40,886 bases of DNA from Bacteroidales bacterium (GTDB lineage Bacteria; Bacteroidota; Bacteroidia; Bacteroidales; CG2-30-32-10). Position 1 is the stretch's first letter, and the number at the start of each line of letters is the position of its first letter. A model generated the notes under the pieces. It ran no database searches and was not told the DNA's origin. It was given only the letters and a program-made list of their open reading frames with translations. Shown here one piece after another: positions 22,801 to 31,885 of this stretch. A program made the position numbers and the translations under genes. The stretch is taken from contig DAOQAK010000039.1 of NCBI GenBank assembly GCA_035353855.1, forward strand, positions 1 through 40,886, given 5' to 3'.

Positions 22801-25029
22801 ATGAAAAAAATAATTTTCATATGTGTTTTGGTGTTATCATTCCAATTCACATTTTCTCAAAATTCAATTAAAGGAAAAATCATTGATACAGATAATAAGC
22901 CGCTAACCGGTGCAACAATATTTTTGACTGAGCTTAATAAAAGCACTATATCAAACCAAAACGGTGAATTCTTTTTAAATAATTTACCAAATGGGAAAAT
23001 TAAAATACAGGTTTCATTCATTGGTTATGCAAATGCAATAGAAACAATATTTCTAAATAATAAAAACGTTGAACTAAATATTACGATGAAAGAAACAGCA
23101 ATAGAAACAGAAGAAATTGTTGTTTCAGGCGGATACAGTTCTACACAACATGACAATGCCGTAAAAATTGATGTACTTAAACTTAATGAACGCATAAATA
23201 CAGTAAGTCCAAATTTCACAGAAATACTCACTAAAGTACCCGGAGTTGATATGATTTCAAAAGGAAATGGTGTTTCAAAACCAGTAATAAGGGGATTGGG
23301 AATGGACAATGTTGTGATATTAAATAACGGTGTAAGGTTTGAAAACTACCAGTATTCCGATCATCACCCACTGGGTATTGATGAATTCGGAATAGAAGAT
23401 GTTGAAATCATTAAGGGTCCAGCTTCACTGCTTTATGGTTCCGATGCCATAGGCGGAGTAATTAATTTCATTAAAGAAAAACCCGCAGCAATAGGTAAAA
23501 TTCAAGGCGATTATAACCTACAACTTTTTTCAAATTCGCTTGGCGCCGAAAATAATTTAGGGATTAAAGGCGCTTCAAAAAAATTATTCGGGGGAATACG
23601 TTTCGGAAATAAAACAAATGCCGATTATTTACAGGGTGGTGGTAACTTTGTTCCCAACACCAGATTCAATGAAATTTCACTGAAAGCAAATGGAGGATAT
23701 AGCAGTAAAATTGGAATTTTTAAAATGTTTTACGATTATAATCAACAAAAATTAGGTTTGGCAGAAGATGAACCTATAGAAGAAATTACATCACGCGGAC
23801 GTAAGAATGAAATATGGTACGAGCAAATGAATAACCACTTGCTTTCGTCGCAAAACAGAATATTCCTGAATAAATATAAACTGGAAATTAATGCGGCGCT
23901 TCAGTCAGCCGATTTAATTCACTATGCAGACATTGATATTACAGAAATTTCAATGAATCTTAAAACACTAACTTATGAAACAAAACTTTATTTACCTTCC
24001 AACGAAAAGTCGGAATATATTATCGGGATACAAGGGTTAAACCAGGTCAATAAAAATTTTAACCATGCCGAAGTAATTCTATTACCCGATGCTCACACTG
24101 ACAACTACTCTGCATTTACACTGCTTCAATACACGGTTTTCAAAAAGTTGAAATTACAAACAGGTATACGTTACGATTACAAATTAATTTCAACCGAAGC
24201 TGTCGGACAAACTTCCGATTATAATTACCGTGAAGCGTTAAATATAAATTATAATAGTTTCAGTGGCTCTATTGGCACTACATATAACCTATCTGAAAAG
24301 ATATTATTCCGTACAAATTTCGCTACGGCTTACCGTACGCCTAATCTTGCAGAACTAACATCAAACGGGATACATGAAATTCGCTACGAACTTGGGAATA
24401 GTTCTCTGTCGCCTCAAAATGCTTATGAAACCGATATGAGCATGCATTACCATGTAAATGATTTCACACTTGATATTGCAGGGTTTTACAATATAATAAA
24501 CAAATATATTTATATTTCACCTACCAATGATACTATTGCAAGCGGTGAAACCATTTATAAATACATGCAGTCGGATGCAGTACTTTATGGCGGTGAAACA
24601 GGGATTCATTTTCACCCTAAAAAAATAAAATGGCTTCATCTTGAATCCAAATTCTCGACAGTTACAGGCAAACAAATTAACGGCAATCATTTACCTTATA
24701 TTCCTGCGAAAAAATTAAGCTTTGAAATTATGGCAGAAAAAGAAAAAATAAGTTTTCTTCATGATGTATTTATAAAAATAATTTCATCAACAGCATTTGA
24801 ACAAAATGATCCATCACCCGAAGAAGAAGAAGCCCCGGGTTATTCATTATTTAATTTAGGAACAGGTGCAAGTATTAAATCAGGAAAACAAATGATTTCA
24901 TTAGCGTTTGGAGTAAATAACATTTTCGATAAAAAATACATCGACCATCTTTCTACTTTAAAAGAAGTTGGCTTTTATAATCCCGGCAGGAATTTTACAT
25001 TAAGTGTTAAAATACCATTTGAATTTTAA
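22801..25029 (+). CDS. TonB-dependent receptor with carboxypeptidase-regulatory-like domain
   Basis: A 742-residue outer-membrane receptor. Signal peptide to about residue 19 (TFSQ), CarboxypepD_reg-like domain (about 22-98, IKGKIIDTDNKPLTGATIFL), plug domain (about 120-235, KVPGVDMISKGNGVSKPVIRGL and EIIKGPASLLYGSDAIGGVINF) and a 22-strand-type barrel with the C-terminal region containing FGVNNIFDKKYIDHLS and the final ...KIPFEF, a typical aromatic terminus. The DHHPLGIDEF segment in the plug is the kind seen in zinc/copper-type receptors (ZnuD-like). With the His-rich protein just upstream, metal uptake is the best guess. It ends at a clear hairpin terminator. Confidence 0.9.
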   Translation: MKKIIFICVLVLSFQFTFSQNSIKGKIIDTDNKPLTGATIFLTELNKSTISNQNGEFFLNNLPNGKIKIQVSFIGYANAIETIFLNNKNVELNITMKETAIETEEIVVSGGYSSTQHDNAVKIDVLKLNERINTVSPNFTEILTKVPGVDMISKGNGVSKPVIRGLGMDNVVILNNGVRFENYQYSDHHPLGIDEFGIEDVEIIKGPASLLYGSDAIGGVINFIKEKPAAIGKIQGDYNLQLFSNSLGAENNLGIKGASKKLFGGIRFGNKTNADYLQGGGNFVPNTRFNEISLKANGGYSSKIGIFKMFYDYNQQKLGLAEDEPIEEITSRGRKNEIWYEQMNNHLLSSQNRIFLNKYKLEINAALQSADLIHYADIDITEISMNLKTLTYETKLYLPSNEKSEYIIGIQGLNQVNKNFNHAEVILLPDAHTDNYSAFTLLQYTVFKKLKLQTGIRYDYKLISTEAVGQTSDYNYREALNINYNSFSGSIGTTYNLSEKILFRTNFATAYRTPNLAELTSNGIHEIRYELGNSSLSPQNAYETDMSMHYHVNDFTLDIAGFYNIINKYIYISPTNDTIASGETIYKYMQSDAVLYGGETGIHFHPKKIKWLHLESKFSTVTGKQINGNHLPYIPAKKLSFEIMAEKEKISFLHDVFIKIISSTAFEQNDPSPEEEEAPGYSLFNLGTGASIKSGKQMISLAFGVNNIFDKKYIDHLSTLKEVGFYNPGRNFTLSVKIPFEF

Positions 25030-25056
25030 TTCATAAATTTGTATATAAAAAATCTC

Positions 25057-25085
25057 AAAAGGTTAAAATTCAAATGAACCTTTTT
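25057..25085 (+). terminator. rho-independent terminator after the first TonB receptor
   Basis: AAAAGGTT (25057-25064) pairs with AACCTTTT (25077-25084), with a 12-base loop, and continues into a T-rich run, 28 bases after the stop. Confidence 0.7.
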
Positions 25086-25118
25086 ATTTTTTACATTTAC
25101 CATATAAAACATAAAAAC

Positions 25119-25241
25119 ATGAAAAAAATAAATTTAATTCTTATTACTTTTATTATTAATACAATTGCATCATTCGCCCAGACACCTGTTTGGGAATGGG
25201 TAAAAAATTCAGGAGGCGAAAAGATAACCTACGTAACATGA
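25119..25241 (+). pseudogene. severed signal-peptide fragment of the T9SS propeller protein
   Basis: ATG at 25119 encodes a normal Sec signal (MKKINLILITF, then ASFAQ near residue 21) followed by TPVWEWVKNSGGEKITYVT and an in-frame TGA at 25239-25241 (codon 41). The same frame then runs open to 26801. TGG (Trp) to TGA would be a single change. Other genes here use TGA as a stop, so recoding is unlikely. Confidence 0.8.
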
Positions 25242-25265
25242 GGCTACGGCAATGAGGCATATGCT

Positions 25266-26801
25266 ATGTCAAATGATGCTTTAGGTAATGTTTATGTTAC
25301 CGGATATTTTATTAGTCCGACCGTAATTTTTGATGATGATACACTTACCAACTCAAGCCAGGAGCATGATATCTTTTTGGTAAAATACAATGATAACGGT
25401 GATGTTATTTGGTCAAGAAGTATTGGAGGAGACGATCATGACACACCATATTCTGTTGATGTTGATGTAAACGGCAATGTATATATTGCAGGATTTAATG
25501 GTTCTTCTGAACTCATCTTTAATAATGACACACTTGTAAGCACAGGCAATACTGATGTTTTGCTTTGTAAGTTCGACGCAAACGGAAACAAACTTTGGGC
25601 AAGAGGTGCAAAAGGAAATGATGCTGATGAAGCAACTTCGGTTACAACAGACAATTCAGGAAATATATATATTACCGGAAACTTCCGAAGCTCTTCAATA
25701 ATTTTTGGTACCGATACCCTTGATTATACAAGTATATCAGGGAGTATGTTTGTTGTTAAATACAAACCGGATGGAAATATAATCTGGGCAAAAAGGTTTG
25801 GTGGAAGTTCACAGGATAAAGCATACTCAATAACTGCCGATGCGAATGGAAATATATTTTTCGGAGGTACTTATAAAAGTCCTTATATTTCTTTTGACTC
25901 CGATACGATACACAATAATTCCAATAATGGTTATTCCGATATATTTTTAACAAAACTCGACACCGCAGGGAATGTACTTTGGGCAAAAAGCGCAGGGAAT
26001 TATTCCGACGAACGTGTAAAAGCAATTACTACTGATATTTCAGGAAATATTTATGTGTCCGGTATTTTCTTTAGTTCTACATTTAACCTTGGCACAACAA
26101 CATTAGTAAACTCTTTTTTAGACAGAGCTGATGTTTTCACAACAAAATTTAATACAAGTGGACAGGTATTATGGGCAAAATGTGCCGGCGGAAACAATGA
26201 TGATCAGCTTTCGGCTATTGCTACTGATGCTTCAGAAAATGTGATTATTTCTATGACATACAACAGTCCTTCAATTAAATTTGGAACCTTCACGTTTAAT
26301 AACGCCGGGTTATATGATGGAGCTCTTGCCAAATATGATAAGGACGGGAATTTTATCTGGGCAAAAGGTATTGGTGGAAACATTGATGATGGAGCTTTTG
26401 CTGTTGCCGTTAATTCACTTGAAAATATTTTTACAGCAGGATATTATCAGAGTAGTGTTGTAGTATTTGATTCCTTATTTATTACAAGCCCTGATACAAA
26501 TTATTCTACGGTATATGTTGCTAAACTTGAAGCAGAGACAACAGGGGAAAAAAATATAGAAAAACAGGAATTCATTAATGTATATCCAAATCCTTGTAAT
26601 GGCATTTTTACTGTTGAAAGCACATATATTGACAATAACTCTGTACTATCAGTTTACAATATTTTTGGCGACAGGATTTTTTTCAAAGTAAACCCGTCAA
26701 TTTCTGAACAGGTTGATATATCAGGCTATTCAAGAGGAATTTATCTTGTAAAACTCGAAACTAAAAATTTCTTTACCGTGATAAAAATGATTAAAGAGTA
26801 A
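25266..26801 (+). CDS. SBBP-type beta-propeller protein with T9SS type A sorting domain (5' end cut off by a stop codon)
   Basis: A 511-residue body starting at the first Met after the nonsense codon. Seven or so repeats of about 50-60 residues carry the SBBP pattern 'D.nGNvYvtG.f...i.FG.dtl...d.fv.Kyd.nGn.lWak', a predicted beta-propeller. The C-terminal about 75 residues (INVYPNPCNGIFTVES ... YSRGIYLVKLETKNFF) are a Por_Secre_tail, the signal for export by the type IX secretion system. Read from here the protein has no signal peptide, so it would not reach the T9SS; with the fragment 25119-25241 it would be a normal secreted protein of 560 residues. It lies between two TonB receptor genes but shows no metal motif. 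Confidence 0.85.
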   Translation: MSNDALGNVYVTGYFISPTVIFDDDTLTNSSQEHDIFLVKYNDNGDVIWSRSIGGDDHDTPYSVDVDVNGNVYIAGFNGSSELIFNNDTLVSTGNTDVLLCKFDANGNKLWARGAKGNDADEATSVTTDNSGNIYITGNFRSSSIIFGTDTLDYTSISGSMFVVKYKPDGNIIWAKRFGGSSQDKAYSITADANGNIFFGGTYKSPYISFDSDTIHNNSNNGYSDIFLTKLDTAGNVLWAKSAGNYSDERVKAITTDISGNIYVSGIFFSSTFNLGTTTLVNSFLDRADVFTTKFNTSGQVLWAKCAGGNNDDQLSAIATDASENVIISMTYNSPSIKFGTFTFNNAGLYDGALAKYDKDGNFIWAKGIGGNIDDGAFAVAVNSLENIFTAGYYQSSVVVFDSLFITSPDTNYSTVYVAKLEAETTGEKNIEKQEFINVYPNPCNGIFTVESTYIDNNSVLSVYNIFGDRIFFKVNPSISEQVDISGYSRGIYLVKLETKNFFTVIKMIKE

Positions 26802-26945
26802 ATCGCAATTCAGCAAAATCAATTATATTAGCGGTTATAGAGAAATCAAAATTTCCCGGAAACAATAAATAGCCTTACTTTAAGTTTTATAATACATTTT
26901 AAATTAACAGGCTGAATAAAATATCATATTTATAAATTAGAAACA

Positions 26946-29063
26946 ATGAAGATTTTAAAAAAATATTTATTTTTCTTGAATGTTGTGTTATTCCCTTTTT
27001 ATTTGCATTCTCAGGACATCAAGGATACGGTTAAATTAAAGAGTATCGAGATTAAAGACAGCCTAATAAAAAAATACTCATATATAGCAAGCGACATCAG
27101 CAAAACACAAATTCAAAATTCAAACACTCATGATATAGGCGAATTTTTACGAACTGTTCCTAATGTATCAGGTTTGCGAAAAGGCGGTATTGCTGTTGAC
27201 CCGGTAATAAGGGGTTTCAGATATAGCGAACTGAATGTGGTATTGGATAACGGAATCAAAATAGAGAATGGCTGTCCTAATCGCATGGACCCGGTATCGT
27301 CTCATGTTGAAGCAGATGATATAGAAAAAATTGAAATCATTAAAGGTCCTTACACTTTACGTTATGGTTCATCATTGGGTGGAGTTTTAAATTTTGTTAC
27401 CATAAAACCACAGAAATACGATGAATTTGAAATTCATGCCAATGCCATGTATGGCTTTGAAACCAACTGGAACGGGCAGAAAGAGCATATATCTGTATTT
27501 GGCGGATATAAAAAAATATATTTCCTGTTTTCGGGTGGTTATAAAAATTATGGCAATTACGAAAGCGGCAATCTCGATGATCTTGATACAACTTATAATT
27601 CTTCATTTGAAAAATATAATTACATGGGAAAAGTTGGGTTTATTTTAACACCAAATCAGAACATACTTTTTTCATATTCCAATATCCGCAGCAATGATGT
27701 TTTGTACCCGGCATTACCAATGGATGAAGTTAGCGACAATACACAAATCGGCTCAATTGATTATAGCTTAAAAAATATAGGCAATATCATAAAAACTTTT
27801 GATATAAAAATCTATCGCTCGGATGTGAACCATATAATGGACAACAGCAAACGTTCCAATTATTCAACAAAACAAATGATAGCAGAGGTGGATGCTATAA
27901 ATACAGGAGGACGTGCGGAATTAAATTTACAATTAAACAAACATAAAATAATTGCAGGTTTGGATTTTGAAGATATTGCCAAAGACGGCGAAAGAATAAT
28001 GACCATGCAAATGATGGGAACTTCTTCAACAAAAAAAACAAATCTATGGAATGACGCACTAATACAAAATTCAGGACTGTACGCAGAGTATACAACATCG
28101 TTTTCTTCATATGAAATAAATGCGAGTATACGTTGTGATTATAATAAAGCAACATCAAAAGATACATTGAAACTGGTTAAAGATGCTATTGAATATTTCG
28201 ATGACGTAAGTTCGCAATCACTGAATTTAAGCGCTAATGCAGGAATTACAAAAAAAATAAATGATCATTTAAGCATATCGTTGGCATTATGTCGCGGAGT
28301 GCGAACCCCCAACATGCTTGAACGATATATAAAATTGCTTGCTGTTGGTTATGACAACTATGACTACTTAGGAAATCCCCGGTTGAAGCCGGAAATAAAT
28401 TATGAAGCCGACCTGACATTAAAATATTCAAAAGAAAATTTAGGAGCTGTTTATTTAAATGGTTTTTATTCCTATGTTACTGATTATATTTCATCAGTAA
28501 GAATACCGCCATCTATAATCACTTCACAAACACAAGGTGTTTTAGGTGTAAAACAATTTGCAAATACCGATCACGTTACTTTCGAAGGATTTGAATTAGG
28601 CTATACCTCGCCTGAACAATTCCGGCTGAACACAAGTATTGTTGCTGCATACACCTATGGTGTTATTCCTGAAGATATAAAATACATTACAAGCGGAACA
28701 CAAGTGATTGGCGAAACAACTGTTATTAATGATGCGCTACCTGAAATCCCTCCTTTTGAAACCACTTTAGGTATATCATATAAATTCGTAAAAAGAAATA
28801 TTACTCCTAAAATATCAATACGCATCGTTGCCGATCAGCGCCATACTTCAGTTGCACTCTATGAATCCTATACGCCGGGATTCGCATTACTTAACTTTTC
28901 TGTTAAATGTAAAATAAATAAATTTGCCGATATCAATGCCGGGATTAACAATATTTTCGATCGTGCATATTATGAACATCTGAACCGTAAAATCGTTGGA
29001 AGCACAGGAAAACTTTACGAACCGGGAAGAGTATTCTTTATAAATTTGTATGTAAATATTTAA
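26946..29063 (+). CDS. TonB-dependent receptor, copper-receptor-like (OprC/NosA type)
   Basis: A 705-residue receptor with signal peptide (to LHSQ, about residue 23), plug (about 45-155, EFLRTVPNVSG, DPVIRGFRYSELNVVLDNGI, IEIIKGPYTLRYGSSLGGVLNF) and barrel ending EPGRVFFINLYVNI. There is no CarboxypepD-like domain. The plug motif GCPNRMDPVSSHVEADDIEK is the loop found in copper-type receptors. The adjacent downstream gene (4-base gap) encodes an MbnP-like lipoprotein, a family linked with copper, which strengthens the call. It is likely to be copper- or copper-starvation-regulated, but no operator was recognised. Confidence 0.88.
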   Translation: MKILKKYLFFLNVVLFPFYLHSQDIKDTVKLKSIEIKDSLIKKYSYIASDISKTQIQNSNTHDIGEFLRTVPNVSGLRKGGIAVDPVIRGFRYSELNVVLDNGIKIENGCPNRMDPVSSHVEADDIEKIEIIKGPYTLRYGSSLGGVLNFVTIKPQKYDEFEIHANAMYGFETNWNGQKEHISVFGGYKKIYFLFSGGYKNYGNYESGNLDDLDTTYNSSFEKYNYMGKVGFILTPNQNILFSYSNIRSNDVLYPALPMDEVSDNTQIGSIDYSLKNIGNIIKTFDIKIYRSDVNHIMDNSKRSNYSTKQMIAEVDAINTGGRAELNLQLNKHKIIAGLDFEDIAKDGERIMTMQMMGTSSTKKTNLWNDALIQNSGLYAEYTTSFSSYEINASIRCDYNKATSKDTLKLVKDAIEYFDDVSSQSLNLSANAGITKKINDHLSISLALCRGVRTPNMLERYIKLLAVGYDNYDYLGNPRLKPEINYEADLTLKYSKENLGAVYLNGFYSYVTDYISSVRIPPSIITSQTQGVLGVKQFANTDHVTFEGFELGYTSPEQFRLNTSIVAAYTYGVIPEDIKYITSGTQVIGETTVINDALPEIPPFETTLGISYKFVKRNITPKISIRIVADQRHTSVALYESYTPGFALLNFSVKCKINKFADINAGINNIFDRAYYEHLNRKIVGSTGKLYEPGRVFFINLYVNI

Positions 29064-29067
29064 GTAT

Positions 29068-29883
29068 ATGAAAGTTTTTTGTCTGCGAAATTTATTTCTA
29101 ATACTAATCATGCTTGTAATTTTTTCATGTAAAAAAACACAGGAAAAAGCTACTGTTGCAGAAACAGGTCATATCAACTTCCTGTTCACACATAATGTTG
29201 ACGACCAACCCTTGAATACAGATACGATGATGTATATTAATGCTGCCGGAAATCTTTATGAAGTGAACCAGTTGATGTATTTTATATCGGATGTGAAATT
29301 ATATAAGTCGGATGGAACAATAAAAGTGATTGATGACTGGAAAAATATAAATTATGTTGATATAGATATTCCTTCAACATTAACATGGAATGTTTACGAC
29401 AGTATTCCTGTTGGCGCTTACGATTCCATTTCATTTACATTTGGGATTAATGCAGAAAAGAATAAATCATTCATGTTTGTTAATCATCCTGAATCAAATA
29501 TGGCATGGCCCGATATGCTGGGTGGCGGCTATCACTACATGATGCTTAATGGGAAATGGCAGGATTCGATCAACCAAATAGAAAACTTTAATTTTCACCT
29601 TGGTATCGGGCAGTTATATAAAAGCAATGCCACTAATTGTGTGGATTCTATTTATGCTTATGTTCAGAATTATTTTAATGTCAGTTTGCCGAATTCATCT
29701 TTTACAATAACGGAAGGAACAACCCGGAATATTGAGATTATTATGAATATCGACAGTTGGTTTAAAACACCACATATTTACAATCACAATTATTGGGGTG
29801 GAAACATCATGCAGATTCAACCTGCCATGCAAATGATAAAAGAAAATGGGTATGATGTATTCAGTGTAGGAAACATTAATTAA
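29068..29883 (+). CDS. MbnP-like copper-associated lipoprotein
   Basis: A 271-residue lipoprotein (LVIFSC, C21, then KK). It shows the marks of the MbnP family: HINFLFTHNVDDQPL near the start, YEVNQLMYFISDVKLY (about 67-82), then FTFGINAEKNKSF and a Trp-containing segment NMAWPDMLGGGYHYMMLNGK (about 146-165), with later His residues. MbnP of methanotrophs binds copper through His and an oxidised Trp. Homologs in Bacteroidetes are encoded next to TonB receptors, as here. The role is probably periplasmic capture of copper after entry through the receptor. Confidence 0.82.
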   Translation: MKVFCLRNLFLILIMLVIFSCKKTQEKATVAETGHINFLFTHNVDDQPLNTDTMMYINAAGNLYEVNQLMYFISDVKLYKSDGTIKVIDDWKNINYVDIDIPSTLTWNVYDSIPVGAYDSISFTFGINAEKNKSFMFVNHPESNMAWPDMLGGGYHYMMLNGKWQDSINQIENFNFHLGIGQLYKSNATNCVDSIYAYVQNYFNVSLPNSSFTITEGTTRNIEIIMNIDSWFKTPHIYNHNYWGGNIMQIQPAMQMIKENGYDVFSVGNIN

Positions 29884-29919
29884 TTTTTTTATTTTCACAA
29901 AACAAATATCAATTATTAA

Positions 29920-30534
29920 ATGAACGAATTTGATATAAAAGCGCTTACCTGGGATGATAATCCTTTATTCATTGAACGGTCAAAACATATTGCAGACAAG
30001 ATCCGCGAGCATGTTAAATTAAATGCGGAAATGGAAGGATTTGAATACGGCTGTGGAACCGGTTTGATCAGTTTTAATTTAATGCCTTACCTGAAATCGA
30101 TTACTCTTGCCGACAGCTCCGATGGTATGCTGGAAGTACTGAAACAAAAAATTCAAAAAAATAAAATTACATCAATGAATGTTTTAAAAACTGATTTGAT
30201 AGTTGATAAAATTCCTGATAAAAAATTTGATATCATTTATACCGCTTTGACATTACATCATATTACTGATATAGAAACCATTTTAGCACGTTTCTATATG
30301 ATGATGAAAAAACCGGCATTCTTATGTATTGCCGATCTGGATAAAGAGAATGGCAATTTTCATGGTCCGGATTTTAAAGGCCACAAAGGTTTTGATCGCG
30401 AAGCAATGAAAAAACTTTTTATAACAACAGGATTTAAAAATATAAAAGCAGATACCTGTTATGAGATGAAAAGAATAAATGAACAAAACCAAAATGTTAT
30501 ATACCCTGTTTTTCTTATGACAGGTGAAAAATAA
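29920..30534 (+). CDS. class I SAM-dependent methyltransferase
   Basis: A 204-residue methyltransferase. Motif I is EYGCGTGLISFNL (about 43-55), the acidic second strand is ITLADSS, and FDIIYTALTLHHITD (about 103-117) marks the post-motif region of the Methyltransf_11/25 group. N-terminal TWDDNPLFIERSKHIADKI is typical of small UbiE/Tam-like enzymes. The substrate is unknown. It follows the MbnP-like gene by 36 bases, so it may be transcribed with it, and converges on the small ferredoxin gene. Confidence 0.88.
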   Translation: MNEFDIKALTWDDNPLFIERSKHIADKIREHVKLNAEMEGFEYGCGTGLISFNLMPYLKSITLADSSDGMLEVLKQKIQKNKITSMNVLKTDLIVDKIPDKKFDIIYTALTLHHITDIETILARFYMMMKKPAFLCIADLDKENGNFHGPDFKGHKGFDREAMKKLFITTGFKNIKADTCYEMKRINEQNQNVIYPVFLMTGEK

Positions 30535-30539
30535 TTTTC

Positions 30540-30722
30540 CTATTCTTTCCTTACTGCCCTTGTAGGACAATATTTTGCACATTTACCACAACCGGTACAT
30601 TTTGATTTATCTATTACAGGAAGTCCATATCCATTTTGCATTATTGCTCCCGCTGGACAAACATTTATTATCGGACAACGATGATTTTGCGGACACAAGT
30701 GTTCACTAACTATGTATGTCAT
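30540..30722 (-). CDS. small 4Fe-4S ferredoxin
   Basis: A 60-residue protein. The C-terminal cluster is canonical: C42-x2-C45-x2-C48-x3-C52-P. The N-terminal one is irregular: C10, C16 and C22-P, with HLCPQNHRCPIINVCPAG, lacking the close CxxCxxC spacing. Similar short ferredoxins occur alone in many anaerobes. It converges with the methyltransferase gene, 5 bases between stops, and is followed upstream by the tandem repeat region. Confidence 0.82.
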   Translation of the reverse strand: MTYIVSEHLCPQNHRCPIINVCPAGAIMQNGYGLPVIDKSKCTGCGKCAKYCPTRAVRKE

Positions 30723-30778
30723 AATTTAACGATTTATGATTTTAGATTTATGATTTGAATATTTGTCATATGTTTTTT

Positions 30779-31320
30779 GGTTGTGCTGCTGGTTTGGTTG
30801 ACAGTTAATGGTCGATTGATTTTTTTATTTTCAACAAATAACTTTAGCCTTAACCAGCCGCCACTCCTATAAACTCTTGACTTTGTCAATAGGTGAAAGG
30901 TTGAGCTGCTGGTTTTGTTGATAATTTAAAGTCGAAAGAAAATCAAATCACATTTTATACATTATCAGGCCTCGATGAACTCAGCCTGACCGTGCGCCTG
31001 TCGTCATTTTGAGTTTATCGAAAAATGGTGCGATGGAATTTTTACTTTCAACAAATAACTTTAACCTTAACCAGCCGCTACTCCTATTAACTTTCTACTT
31101 TGTCAATGGTTGAAAGGTTGAGCTGCTGGTTTGGTTGATAATTTAAAGTCGAAAGAAAATCAAATCACATTTTATACATTATCAGGCTTCGATGAACTCA
31201 GCCTGACCGTGCGCCTGTCGTCATTTTGAGTTTATCGAAAAATGGTGCGATGGAATTTTTACTTTCAACAAATAACTTTAGCCTTAACAAGCCGCTACTC
31301 CTATAAACTTTTAACTTTTG
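30779..31320. repeat. 217-bp tandem direct repeat, two full and two partial units
   Basis: The unit starting TTTCAACAAATAACTTTA occurs at 30829, 31046 and 31263, an exact 217-base period. Two complete units (30829-31045, 31046-31262) are very similar, with scattered point differences; a partial unit follows (to about 31320) and another partial one precedes (from about 30779, GGTTGTGCTGCTGGTTTGG). Each full unit holds a 12-bp stem, TCGATGAACTCA / TGAGTTTATCGA (30972-30983 with 31010-31021; 31189-31200 with 31227-31238), one mismatch. There is no coding potential. The repeat fills most of the 682-base gap between the ferredoxin and thioredoxin genes. Confidence 0.85.
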
Positions 31321-31404
31321 TTTTCACGATTAATTTTACATTTAAGTCCGCCATTGACGGTTTATGATTGAAACATTCTTGACACAAATGTGCCTAAAAT
31401 GCTA

Positions 31405-31785
31405 TCATCTGAATTGTCTTCTATATGTTTCAGGCTTGTTCAACAACACTTCATTAATCAATCGCACAAACGAATCTTTCGAAATTGCGCCCATCGACAT
31501 TTGTGGTTGCCCGTCTTTCGGAATAAAAAGAATTGACGGAATACTTCTAATACCAAATGCAGCAGCAAGCTCCTGCTCGGCTTCAGTATCTACTTTAAAA
31601 ATATCAACTTTCCCTGCATACTCGTTTGAAAGTTCTTCAAGTATTGGAGCTACCATTTTACAAGGACTGCACCAATCGGCATAAAAATCAATAATACATG
31701 GATTATTTCCAACATACTTCCACTCTTTGTTTGTCTCGTAATCAAACACCTTTTGTTTAAAGGTCTCCTTCGTCAAATGTTCCAT
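31405..31785 (-). CDS. thioredoxin
   Basis: A 126-residue thioredoxin-fold protein with active site W-C-S-P-C in FYADWCSPCKMVAPIL (about 33-48), a variant of WCGPC, and the cis-Pro segment GIRSIPSILFI. It has no signal peptide, so it is cytoplasmic. About 15 extra residues lie at the N-terminus compared with E. coli thioredoxin. It sits 100 bases behind the QmoC-like gene on the same strand and is probably the last gene of the dsrE2-hdr operon. As a dithiol donor it could reduce TusA/DsrE2 persulfides or a disulfide made by the Hdr complex (inference). Confidence 0.92.
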   Translation of the reverse strand: MEHLTKETFKQKVFDYETNKEWKYVGNNPCIIDFYADWCSPCKMVAPILEELSNEYAGKVDIFKVDTEAEQELAAAFGIRSIPSILFIPKDGQPQMSMGAISKDSFVRLINEVLLNKPETYRRQFR

Positions 31786-31885
31786 AGTTTATATTTTATA
31801 TTAATCGATAAATTATTTCATCTTAAAGTTTATTAAAAGTTTCCAAAATTGATGCAGTTCCAATTAAACAGAAATCTTAACATGA

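Noticed and set aside
25239..25241. Selenocysteine or reassigned TGA in the T9SS protein
   Set aside because: No SECIS-like hairpin follows, the family has no Cys/Sec at this site, and TGA serves as a normal stop in other genes here (for example the hdrC and thioredoxin genes).
30829..31320. CRISPR array
   Set aside because: The 217-base units are contiguous with no unique spacers, and no cas gene is present.
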